A DNA stretch of 64,000 nucleotides, from positions 404,373 through 468,372 of the forward strand of contig NZ_QBKI01000004.1 of NCBI RefSeq assembly GCF_003054055.1, in the 5' to 3' direction. This DNA comes from Pontibacter mucosus. GTDB taxonomy: Bacteria > Bacteroidota > Bacteroidia > Cytophagales > Hymenobacteraceae. Position numbers and translations under genes: made by a program. Below the pieces are notes generated by a model. That model did not search any database. It had not been told where the DNA came from and saw only the letters and a list, made by a program, of their open reading frames with translations. Shown in pieces: positions 9,534 to 17,125 of this stretch (within the stretch, counting starts at the first letter, position 1; every line of letters begins with the position of its first letter).

Positions 9534-10008
9534 AACAGTATGGATGTGGGCAGCAGCACTCGTGCTGCTGCTCTCCGCCTGCGACCCTGCCCGGGTATAT
9601 GAGCAGAACATTGACTTGCCGCAAGGCAACTGGCAAATAGACAACGCGCCTGTTTTCGAGTTCGAGATAAAGGATACGACCCAGGTATACGATGTATACT
9701 TCAACGTGCGCTACAACCTGAAGTATGACTATTATAACCTATACTTAAGGCACCAGCTCTACGGCCCCGATAGCGTACAGGTCTCCTCGAAACTGCACGA
9801 GGTGCTGCTGATGGACTCCAAGACGGGCAAACCGCTCGGCAACGGATCCAGCGATATCTACGACCTGCAGGCGCTTGCCCTCGATAACATTAAGTTCCCT
9901 AAACAGGGCATATACAAGCTCCGCCTGACGCAGTACATGCGCCGCGACCCCCTGCCCCATATACTGGCGGTTGGCGTGCGTGTAGCCACCAGCTCAGAAG
10001 CCGAGTAA
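9526..10008 (+). CDS. gldH: Gliding motility lipoprotein GldH
   Basis: 160 residues from the ATG at 9526. A lipoprotein signal ends in LLLSACDP, with the lipidated Cys near residue 20. The sequence (YEQNIDLPQGNWQ..., F.I.D....Y.....RY...Y...NLYL) fits GldH, which in Flavobacterium johnsoniae is needed for gliding and linked to type IX secretion. Longer in-frame extensions upstream only read through the ricT tail and are rejected. Its stop is followed by a strong hairpin terminator. No other gld genes are in the window, so motility cannot be concluded. Confidence 0.9.
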   Translation: MHKTVWMWAAALVLLLSACDPARVYEQNIDLPQGNWQIDNAPVFEFEIKDTTQVYDVYFNVRYNLKYDYYNLYLRHQLYGPDSVQVSSKLHEVLLMDSKTGKPLGNGSSDIYDLQALALDNIKFPKQGIYKLRLTQYMRRDPLPHILAVGVRVATSSEAE

Positions 10009-10021
10009 ACACTCCAGCAGA

Positions 10022-10073
10022 AACACAATCGCCCCGGCGCCTATACTGGCTAAGCCGGGGCGATTGTGCTTTT
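10022..10073 (+). terminator. Rho-independent terminator after gldH
   Basis: Perfect 15-bp stem CACAATCGCCCCGGC (10024-10038) pairing with 10054-10068, followed by a T-rich run. Confidence 0.9.
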
Positions 10074-10133
10074 ATACCCCACTTTACACCTACCACCCGC
10101 ATCCCTATCACGTAAGAGATAGCGTCGGCAACT

Positions 10134-10141
10134 TATATTTG
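10134..10141 (+). promoter_or_regulatory. Candidate -7 promoter element of the endonuclease/phosphatase gene
   Basis: TATATTTG matches TAnnTTTG and lies 50 bases before the ATG at 10191. Confidence 0.5.
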
Positions 10142-10190
10142 CCAAACAAAGTAATGCAAAAACACCTGCACTAAAGAACTCCTAACTCGG

Positions 10191-11288
10191 ATGCAAAATA
10201 CTTTAATCATACTTGGGTTTGTTTTCTCCCTTTTCTCCTTTCTTCCCCTTATATCATCGCCCCTTTGGTGGATACGGATACTCGATTTCCCGCGACTGCA
10301 CATAGCTATTCTGCTCACGCTGGTACTGGTGGCCTATGCCGCCCTGTATGGCGTGCAGGATATTGGCGATGGCCTGATGCTGCTGGTATGGGTGGTTGCC
10401 CTGGTCAACGAGCTGCGCTTTATCATCCACTTCACGCCACTGGTAAAGGTGGAGGCGCTGCGCACTGAACACAAGACACCGGCCAATGCCTTCACGATGA
10501 TGATCTCCAACGTGCGGATGGTGAACCGGGAGTATGACAGGTTTCTAAAGCTTGTACAGGAAGTACACCCTGACATGCTGATCATGAACGAGCCTGACCA
10601 GGCCTGGCACGACCATGTGTGTAAAGTGCTCGACAAGCACTACCCCTACTCTATCAAAAAGCCGCTGGACAACACCTACGGCATGCTCTTCTGGAGCAAA
10701 CTGAAACTGCACGAATCCGAAATCAGGTTTATGGTGGAGGACGACATTCCCTCGTTTTATACTTGCGTAGAGCTGCCCTCCGGCGATAAGTTCAGCCTGT
10801 TTACGGTGCACCCGCAGCCACCGCGCCTGATGCTGAACACTGAGACCCGCGAGGCAGAGTTGCTGCTGGTGGCCAAGCAGGCTAAAAAAGTGTCCCACCC
10901 TGCCGTGGTGGCCGGCGACCTGAACGATGTGGCCTGGTCTAATACGACGAAGCTGTTTAAGGAGATAAGCGGTTTGATTGACCCGCGCGTGGGCCGGGGC
11001 TTTTACAACACCTACAATGCCCACATCCCCATCTTCCGCTACCCCCTGGACCACGTGTTTTACGACCCGGCCTTCCGGCTGGTGAGTTTGCGGCGCCTGC
11101 CTGCGTTTGGCTCAGACCACTTCCCGATGCTGGTGACGCTAAACTATGAACCGCACCGGGAGCACGAGCAGGAGCACCCGCGGGCCGACCAGGAGGATAA
11201 GCAGGAGGCCAATGAGCTGATACAGGAAGGTTTGGAGAAAGGAGAAGAGCGCAGCCAGGAAAAGCAAAACGGTCCCCGCGCCAAATAA
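10191..11288 (+). CDS. Membrane-anchored endonuclease/exonuclease/phosphatase family protein
   Basis: 365 residues. The first ~95 residues hold three hydrophobic helices, anchoring the protein in the inner membrane. The rest has the EEP fold: ISNV (Asn site), LIMNEPD (catalytic Glu), VHPQPPR (His), GDLNDV (Asp/Asn) and GSDHFPML (final catalytic His). This class includes phosphodiesterases acting on nucleic acids or phospholipids; the membrane anchor would place the domain near the membrane. The last ~40 residues are charged and Glu/Gln-rich. Substrate unknown. It stands alone between two terminators. Confidence 0.88.
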   Translation: MQNTLIILGFVFSLFSFLPLISSPLWWIRILDFPRLHIAILLTLVLVAYAALYGVQDIGDGLMLLVWVVALVNELRFIIHFTPLVKVEALRTEHKTPANAFTMMISNVRMVNREYDRFLKLVQEVHPDMLIMNEPDQAWHDHVCKVLDKHYPYSIKKPLDNTYGMLFWSKLKLHESEIRFMVEDDIPSFYTCVELPSGDKFSLFTVHPQPPRLMLNTETREAELLLVAKQAKKVSHPAVVAGDLNDVAWSNTTKLFKEISGLIDPRVGRGFYNTYNAHIPIFRYPLDHVFYDPAFRLVSLRRLPAFGSDHFPMLVTLNYEPHREHEQEHPRADQEDKQEANELIQEGLEKGEERSQEKQNGPRAK

Positions 11289-11320
11289 AAAACCCGCCCA
11301 GGCAAACCTGGGCGGGCAAA
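11289..11320. terminator. Bidirectional terminator between EEP gene and csp
   Basis: Stem CCCGCCCAGG (11293-11302), loop CAAA, and the complementary arm at 11307-11316, with A-rich sequence on the left and T-rich on the right. It serves the two convergent genes. Confidence 0.85.
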
Positions 11321-11358
11321 AGACTTTTACAATGCCTTGCGGCTATTGGCAGCTATAC

Positions 11359-11550
11359 TTAGATTCTCTCTACGTTGATAGCGTTCAGACCTTTTTTACC
11401 ATCTTTAAGCTCGTAAGATACACGGTCGTTCTCACGAACCTCATGCGTCAGACCAGTCTGGTGCACGAAGATGTCCTGATTCGTCTCATCATCAACGATA
11501 AAACCGAAACCTTTTGATACATTGAAGAATTTTACTTTACCTGTCTTCAT
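11359..11550 (-). CDS. Cold-shock protein CspA family
   Basis: 63 residues, one OB-fold cold-shock domain that binds single-stranded RNA/DNA and melts RNA structures. RNP1 is KGFGFI (residues 14-19) and RNP2 is DIFVHQ (near 27-32). It is slightly shorter than E. coli CspA (70 residues) but complete. A TACCTTTG -7 element lies 27 bases upstream, so the leader would be short unless another start exists farther up. Confidence 0.95.
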   Translation of the reverse strand: MKTGKVKFFNVSKGFGFIVDDETNQDIFVHQTGLTHEVRENDRVSYELKDGKKGLNAINVERI

Positions 11551-11576
11551 TAGAATAAATAATTAATAAATATGAG

Positions 11577-11584
11577 CAAAGGTA
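11577..11584 (-). promoter_or_regulatory. Candidate -7 promoter element of csp
   Basis: On the minus strand this reads TACCTTTG, matching TAnnTTTG, 27 bases before the csp start codon. Confidence 0.5.
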
Positions 11585-11981
11585 AGTATAACTTCCGGAT
11601 TCCTAGCAAGTATTCGACTAAATAAACAACAAAAACATCATCAGGCACTTAGCCTTTCCCTGCTCCTACCAGTCTGCTTAGTGGCCTTATACTTTGCGCT
11701 GCCCCTGACGGGCGGCGGCTTTTCCCCTGCCGTTGCCCCGGCTAAAACCTGCGGCCTCAGAAAGAATGCACATCGATATAGTAATAACCATGTGCCCTAT
11801 GGTTCGTATAGCTAAAACGTTCTGTTACACTTGAAAACCGCTATTATCACGGAAACTTTAAGGGTAACGGCAACATAAATCCAGCGCCGGATTTTTACTC
11901 CCGACGGTGTTGGAGCAGTGCAAGACAGGGAGGGAAACAAACTTATTTAACGTCAACTATAAACTCTAGGAGAACAGAACT
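11585..11981. other. Intergenic space between csp and the low-complexity gene
   Basis: About 400 bases without a credible reading frame. It holds two AAGTATA/TATACTT heptamers and, just before the next gene, a purine-rich AGGAGAAC (about 11968-11975) that serves as ribosome binding site. No known RNA family was recognised. Confidence 0.6.
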
Positions 11982-13778
11982 ATGAAAGACACTGAGAAAA
12001 ATCAGAGCACGGATCAGAATTCCAACCTGTCAGGCAGCTCCTCCAGCAGCATGACACCAAGCTCTTCCAGCTCATCGGGCAGCATGTCCGGCACATCGAG
12101 CGGCAGCTCCACTACAACAGGCAGCTCCAGCTCCACCCCTAAGAGCGGCAGCTCTTCCAGCAAGACAACCGGCTCAACCAGCAAGTCTTCTACTACAAAA
12201 GCCAAGTCTGGCTCTACCTCCAAAAAAGAAGGCAAGTCCACCAGCAGCACATCAGGTAAATCCGGCAGCACTGATTCCATGTCAGGCAGCTCCGATACGT
12301 CATCAGACCGCAACAGAAACCTCTCCGACCAGGGCAACTATGGCTCCATGTCGAGCGGCTCTTCGCAGAGTTTCCAAGGCTCCGGCCAGGGCATGAACCA
12401 GGACTGGAATAGCCAGAACCAGGGCCAAGGCCAAGACTGGAACAGGGGCCAGCAAGGGTACGGCAGCCAGGGGGGCTATGGGTACGGGTCGCAGCACGGT
12501 AATTACGGAGGCCAGAGCGGCTACGGTTACCAGGGCGATTACGGCTCGCAGAGCAACTACGGCAGCCAGGGCTCCCAGGGTGGTTATGGATCGCAAGGCA
12601 GTTATGGCGCCTCCCAGCAAGGAGGCTGGGGCTCTCAGGGAGGCTATAACTATGGCAACCAGGGCGGCATGGAAGGCAACCGCATGCGCTCCCAGGACCA
12701 GTACTCCAGCGATATGTACGGCAGCCGCGGCGGCATGCAGGGCGGCTACCAGGACCGTGAAGGCGACTTCCAGGGTGGCTACGGTGTGATGAACGACCAG
12801 GGCGGCATGGGCCGCTACAACCAGCAGAGCGGCATGGGCGGCTACGGCAGCCAGGGCCGTTACGGCTCGCAGGGTGGCTACGGCTCTTCCTCGCAGGAGC
12901 GTGGCATGCAAGGCAGCCAGGGCAGCGGTAGCTACGGCTCCGGCATGTCAGGATCATCAGGCAGAAGCGGCGGCTACGGCCAAAGCAGCGGCCAGGGCCA
13001 TCAGCAGAGCTACGGCCAGGGCGACTATGGCCAGCGCATGGGCTACGGACAGCAGAGCGGCTATGGCAGCAGCCAGGGGGGCTATGGTTCCAACTCAGGC
13101 ATGTCGGGCAGAGGCAGCAGCGGTATGCAGGGCGGCTACGGCGACAGAGACCGCTACGGTTCTATGGGCTATGGCTCCAGCAGAGGCATGAGCGAGTACG
13201 ACAGAGACGACCGCGGCTCTCAGCGCGGCTGGGATTCCCAGAGCTCTATGCAGGGCGGCTACGGCAGCCAGGGAGGCTATGGCTCCAGAGGCGGCTCTTA
13301 TAACGATGAGTATCGCTCCGGCCGCTATGGCTCTCAGGGCAGCGACTACGGCCAGCAGGACTACGGCAGAGGCGGCAGCTATGGCTCGTCTTCCTCTTAC
13401 GGCAGGTCCTCTTCCGATAGAGACAGAGGCGGCTACGGCGACAGCAACTATAGCAGCGGCATGAGCGGTGGCTATGGGTACGGCTCAGGCAGCGGCATGC
13501 AGGGCGGCTACGGGGGCTCGTCAAGAAGCGGCATGGGCAGTGGCTCTAGCCAAGGCGACTCCGGCCGTTACGGGCAGAGCGGCTATACTGCCGGCGGGTA
13601 TGGCCAGGGAGGCTACGGCGGAGACGAGAGCCGCTATGGGTCCATGGACAGCAGAACATCGTACTACAGCGATAACCGTGGCTCAAGCTCGCGTGAGAAC
13701 TTCCGCAACCAGGACGACTCTGACAGAGATCAGTTCCAGACACGCCGCAGCGACCGTTACCGTAACCTGGATGAATAG
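11982..13778 (+). CDS. Gly/Ser/Tyr/Gln-rich low-complexity protein, FUS-like composition
   Basis: 598 residues, almost entirely low complexity. Residues 1-110 are Ser/Thr/Lys-rich and very hydrophilic. Residues ~110-565 are built from short repeats such as GYGSQ, GGYGS, SGYGQ and MQGGYG, with tyrosines spaced every few residues among Gly, Ser and Gln and interspersed Arg/Asp. The last ~30 residues are charged (RENFRNQDDSDRDQFQTRR). There is no signal peptide and no recognised folded domain. The composition resembles the phase-separating prion-like domains of eukaryotic FUS/EWS proteins; this similarity is compositional, not evidence of homology. Single-gene unit with ribosome site AGGAG and a strong terminator. 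Intact over 1.8 kb with no stop, so it is a real gene. Confidence 0.85.
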   Translation: MKDTEKNQSTDQNSNLSGSSSSSMTPSSSSSSGSMSGTSSGSSTTTGSSSSTPKSGSSSSKTTGSTSKSSTTKAKSGSTSKKEGKSTSSTSGKSGSTDSMSGSSDTSSDRNRNLSDQGNYGSMSSGSSQSFQGSGQGMNQDWNSQNQGQGQDWNRGQQGYGSQGGYGYGSQHGNYGGQSGYGYQGDYGSQSNYGSQGSQGGYGSQGSYGASQQGGWGSQGGYNYGNQGGMEGNRMRSQDQYSSDMYGSRGGMQGGYQDREGDFQGGYGVMNDQGGMGRYNQQSGMGGYGSQGRYGSQGGYGSSSQERGMQGSQGSGSYGSGMSGSSGRSGGYGQSSGQGHQQSYGQGDYGQRMGYGQQSGYGSSQGGYGSNSGMSGRGSSGMQGGYGDRDRYGSMGYGSSRGMSEYDRDDRGSQRGWDSQSSMQGGYGSQGGYGSRGGSYNDEYRSGRYGSQGSDYGQQDYGRGGSYGSSSSYGRSSSDRDRGGYGDSNYSSGMSGGYGYGSGSGMQGGYGGSSRSGMGSGSSQGDSGRYGQSGYTAGGYGQGGYGGDESRYGSMDSRTSYYSDNRGSSSRENFRNQDDSDRDQFQTRRSDRYRNLDE

Positions 13779-13796
13779 CAATAGCTAAACCAGCAT

Positions 13797-13838
13797 AAAA
13801 ATCCCCTCCTGATACTTTCAGGAGGGGATTTTTATTTT
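13797..13838. terminator. Bidirectional terminator after the low-complexity gene
   Basis: Stem AAAAATCCCCTCCTGA / TCAGGAGGGGATTTTT around loop TACTT, with T-rich tail on both strands. It also serves the convergent NmrA-like gene. Confidence 0.9.
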
Positions 13839-13870
13839 TACAGTTATGATGCTCCGTTAAAGTATAAATC

Positions 13871-14746
13871 TTACACAAAGCAATCCCGGTGGTCTTGCAG
13901 AAACTGGCGCATGGTGTGCGGCTTACGGCCCACGATTTTCTCCACCGTGTCAGTGGTTTGGGTAAGCTTGCCTTCCTTTTGCAGCGTGTAAAGCTCCACC
14001 ATGGCATTAGCCATAGCGTCGGGCATGCCGGTGCCGGTCATCCCCTGCTTTATGGCGGCTTCCGTTAGGTCAATGTAGTCTACCTGTTTGCCAGTTACCT
14101 CGCTTAGCAGTTGCGCCACCTCGTAATTGGACAGCGCCTCCGGACCGGTTATGTCATATGCCTTGCCTTCGTGGCCCTCGCCGGTTAGCGCTTCTACTGC
14201 TACGGCGGCAATGTCGCGGGCGTCAACCAGGCTCATCTTTCCATCCCCGGTGGCACCATAGAACCTGCCCTCCTCCTTTATACTTTCTGCGTTATAGTTC
14301 ACGTAGTTTTGCATAAAGGTGATAGGTCGCAGGAAAGTATAGCTGATGCCGCTGTCCTCGAGGTACTGCTCCACCTCGCGGTGCCATTGGCCTAGTTGCA
14401 GGCCTGGTTTGGCATCGGCCCCGATAACGGATAGCTTCACGATGTGCTTTACGCCTGCCTTCTTGGCTTCATCTACCAGTGTTTTAGCCATTTGTACCTG
14501 GTCCAGGGCAAATGGGGTGAGCAGGAACACTTTGTCCACGTGCGTAAAGGCGGCATGCAAAGAATCGGGATCCTCAAAGTCCATCTCCACGATCTCCACA
14601 CCCGGCAGGCGTTTCAGGTTCTCGCCTTTAATAATAGAGTGCACCCCGGCCCTCACCCGTATGTCGCCATCCAGCATGGAGAGTTGCTTTACCACCTCGC
14701 GCCCGACTGTGCCTGTAGCACCTGTTACTAATATTGTTGTGTGCAT
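13871..14746 (-). CDS. NmrA-like NAD(P)-binding oxidoreductase (atypical SDR)
   Basis: 291 residues with an N-terminal Rossmann motif TGATGTVG (residues 8-15) and the pattern of NmrA/QOR2-type quinone reductases (KLSVIGADAKPGLQLGQWHREVE, FLRPITFMQNY). These proteins sense or reduce with NAD(P)H; some reduce quinones. The C-terminal part has the family's YDITGPEALS...VAQLLSEVTG segment. Stand-alone gene with its own terminator region. Confidence 0.88.
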   Translation of the reverse strand: MHTTILVTGATGTVGREVVKQLSMLDGDIRVRAGVHSIIKGENLKRLPGVEIVEMDFEDPDSLHAAFTHVDKVFLLTPFALDQVQMAKTLVDEAKKAGVKHIVKLSVIGADAKPGLQLGQWHREVEQYLEDSGISYTFLRPITFMQNYVNYNAESIKEEGRFYGATGDGKMSLVDARDIAAVAVEALTGEGHEGKAYDITGPEALSNYEVAQLLSEVTGKQVDYIDLTEAAIKQGMTGTGMPDAMANAMVELYTLQKEGKLTQTTDTVEKIVGRKPHTMRQFLQDHRDCFV

Positions 14747-14844
14747 AGTTTTATTCTGATGTAGTATACTCCTACTACGGCTGAAAACAGGTTGTTGATT
14801 GGTAAATGTTGCCAGCCATATGTATTTATACTTTCCCGGCAGCC

Positions 14845-15687
14845 TTACCTCCTAAGCGAGAGCCGGAATACCTTGCCGTTTTCGTTGGTGAGGAGGAGTT
14901 GGTTATTTGAAGTATAAAGGATGGCCTCGGCCTGCCCGGTTCTGCCTACCTTCAGGCAGTAGTGTTTACCGCTGAGGTTGATGTTGCCGTTTTGAACCTC
15001 AAACAAGTATACTTTGCCGTAACCAAGTATGGCAAACTGGCGCTGGTCCGGGGAGAGGGCAGCAGAGGTAGTCATGGCCTTGACGGGCAGCTGCTCCTGC
15101 AGCCTGGCCACAGCGGTGCCGGGCTTGGCGGGCAAAGTATAAAGCTTGAGTTGCTTGTCTTTGCCCCTGCTCTTGGTGAAGAGGTAGAGCGAATCCTGGT
15201 GATAGAAAAAGGCCTCCAGGTCGAAGTGCAGGTTGTTTTTATCCGGCGGAAAGGCGGTCTGGTCCTCAAAAGAGAAGTATAAAGTACCTTCCAACGTATG
15301 GTTTTGCCTACTCAGGATGTGGATTTGCAGATCTTTCCGCTTATTCGCATTGTTGCCGAAGTCGCCGATGTATACGTGGTCCTCGCTCTCAGCCAAATCT
15401 TCCCAATCACGGTTCTGCAGCTCCAGCGGCAATGTTTGCAGCAGTTCGCCACTCAGATTAACCCGGTACAATTCGGCAGGCGTGCCGCCGTCGCCGTGCG
15501 TCCAGAAGGTGCTGTCGGGGGCGTGGGCCAGGCCGGAGCTTTCCTGTATCTGCTTGTCCAGCCGCGCCACCCGCTCCAGTTTATAGGTAAAATCCGGCTT
15601 CTCGAAACCGCCGCCGCGCCTGTCGGGTCCGCAGCCGCAGAAGAGGGTTTGTAGGTAGATGTAAGCAGTGAAGACTTTGTAGAGCAA
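14845..15687 (-). CDS. Putative lipoprotein with propeller-like repeats
   Basis: 280 residues beginning at a TTG (15687). A short hydrophobic stretch ends in TLFCGCGPD, a plausible lipobox. The body has a conserved-looking core NRDWEDLAESEDHVYIGDFGNNANKRKDLQI..., and alternating strand segments that suggest a six-bladed propeller; this pattern is known from Bacteroidota proteins of unknown function. No catalytic motif is recognised. The start is uncertain because no in-frame ATG exists near the signal. Confidence 0.68.
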   Translation of the reverse strand: MLYKVFTAYIYLQTLFCGCGPDRRGGGFEKPDFTYKLERVARLDKQIQESSGLAHAPDSTFWTHGDGGTPAELYRVNLSGELLQTLPLELQNRDWEDLAESEDHVYIGDFGNNANKRKDLQIHILSRQNHTLEGTLYFSFEDQTAFPPDKNNLHFDLEAFFYHQDSLYLFTKSRGKDKQLKLYTLPAKPGTAVARLQEQLPVKAMTTSAALSPDQRQFAILGYGKVYLFEVQNGNINLSGKHYCLKVGRTGQAEAILYTSNNQLLLTNENGKVFRLSLRR

Positions 15688-15800
15688 GGCTTGGGAGTTA
15701 GAGAGTTAGAGGGTTTGGGAGTTAAAGAGTTCAGTTAGAAAGTTAGAAAGCCAGAAGGTTAAAAAGTTAGAAAGTTTGTACGGGTTAAAGTATGGAAAGT
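15688..15800. repeat. Degenerate GAGTTAG/AAGTTAGAA tandem microrepeats
   Basis: Short iterations of GAGTTAGAGAG, GGGAGTTA and AGTTAGAAAG spread over about 90 bases, followed by three AAGTATA-type heptamers. A sister stretch lies at 61478-61575. The rest of the space up to 16003 shows nothing recognisable. Confidence 0.75.
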
Positions 15801-16003
15801 ATAAAAGTATTCAGCTCCTGCGCAGCCGTCCGATTCTCTATTTAAAACATCTCCAGCGCAAGCGCCCACCCATGCAGGAAAGTATAGTTTAGCAGGCCTA
15901 ACAGCTTTCTAACATTCTGCCCCCTTTCCAAGCAGCCCTGTTATTAATAACAATATCTGAATATTTACTTTCTTTGCAGCCTATAGTTCACCTAACGCTT
16001 TCT

Positions 16004-17125
16004 ATGAGAATAAATTTACTTTGCCTGTTTCTTTTACCTCTTGCTTTTAACTCACTTGCACAAAATCCGCTTCAACGAACCATCTCGCTTAAGAGAGTTG
16101 GAAGCGACAGCCTCCACATTCCTTTTAACGCTAACTATCATCTGACAGAGGACAGTTGCGCCCTGATAACAAGGCAGGCGCGCTATAACATGCAGCAGCG
16201 TTTTTTCTACGGTAAATTTAAAGACATCAGCCGCCAGGACACAAGCTTGGTACTGGCAGAAGGCTTTTACAACGCTAACGGCCTAATACACGGAAGCTTT
16301 GTCTCTTACTACCTTAACGGCAAGCTGCAAGCCCGCGGCAGCTATAAAGAAGGGCAGCCCGACGGGGAGTGGCAGCTGTTTTACGACTCCGGCAATCCCA
16401 AGTTAACGTTTACGGCAGCAGACGGACGGCTTACCGTAAAAGAGGCCTGGAATGAGGACGGCGCTAAAGTGGTAGACAACGGCACCGGAAACTACCAGGC
16501 ACGCCAAGGCTTAATTATCTGGACAGGAAAGCTTCTAGAAGGCAACCCCGACGGCACTTGGGTAGCCACCTCGCATCTTGACAGGTCTAACAAAACGATG
16601 GCCACTGAGAAGTTTAAGAATGGCAAATTTCTGAAAGGGACCGGCCCGCTTGGCAGCTATACCGACGCCTCCCGCATCGTATGGTTTGATAAAGCGATAC
16701 TGCCTTTTCTAACGGCCCAGGACATGCTTATTTCCTCAACTCCTTGCCATGTCCCAGCTCGCACGCAAATTGTGGGCGTTCAATATAAACACGGTCCGGG
16801 TGGGTACAACGAAGAAATCAAAAAAGCTGTTGGTGCCTACCTACGCAATATTGACTTAAAGCCTTATGAGAACGAGCTTCACCTAGAAGGAGAGGTATCC
16901 GAAGAAGGAAAGCTGGTAAACTTCCGATACAAAATTGCTTTTAGCGATAAAATTGCAACCGGTTTGATGAGAGTGCTGGCCAAGCTTCCTGCGTTAGAAC
17001 CGGCTCTTGCTGATGGCAAACCTATCCGCCAAGGGTTTAAAATCTCGTTTAAGTTTTACGAAGGGGTATACAGTTTCAACTACCAGTTTCTCCCCATCAG
17101 GCTTACTCAACCTCAGGCTTTATAA
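16004..17125 (+). CDS. Secreted MORN-type protein with a C-terminal domain resembling TonB
   Basis: 373 residues from the ATG at 16004 (an upstream TTG would precede the signal peptide and is rejected). The signal peptide ends at NSLAQ. Residues ~95-210 contain MORN/YwqK-like repeats: GLIHGSFVSYYLNGKLQARG, EGQPDGEWQLFYDSG, EGNPDGTWVA. The C-terminal ~100 residues (EEIKKAVGAYLRNIDLKPYENELHLEGEVSEEGKLVNF) resemble the TonB C-terminal domain often found fused to such repeats in Bacteroidota. Function unknown. The end overlaps the convergent helicase gene by 23 bases. Confidence 0.78.
   Translation: MRINLLCLFLLPLAFNSLAQNPLQRTISLKRVGSDSLHIPFNANYHLTEDSCALITRQARYNMQQRFFYGKFKDISRQDTSLVLAEGFYNANGLIHGSFVSYYLNGKLQARGSYKEGQPDGEWQLFYDSGNPKLTFTAADGRLTVKEAWNEDGAKVVDNGTGNYQARQGLIIWTGKLLEGNPDGTWVATSHLDRSNKTMATEKFKNGKFLKGTGPLGSYTDASRIVWFDKAILPFLTAQDMLISSTPCHVPARTQIVGVQYKHGPGGYNEEIKKAVGAYLRNIDLKPYENELHLEGEVSEEGKLVNFRYKIAFSDKIATGLMRVLAKLPALEPALADGKPIRQGFKISFKFYEGVYSFNYQFLPIRLTQPQAL

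Noticed and set aside
12214..12957. Long open frames on the minus strand opposite the low-complexity gene
   Set aside because: They result from the repeated Gly/Ser/Tyr codons on the other strand; no start signal and no domain.
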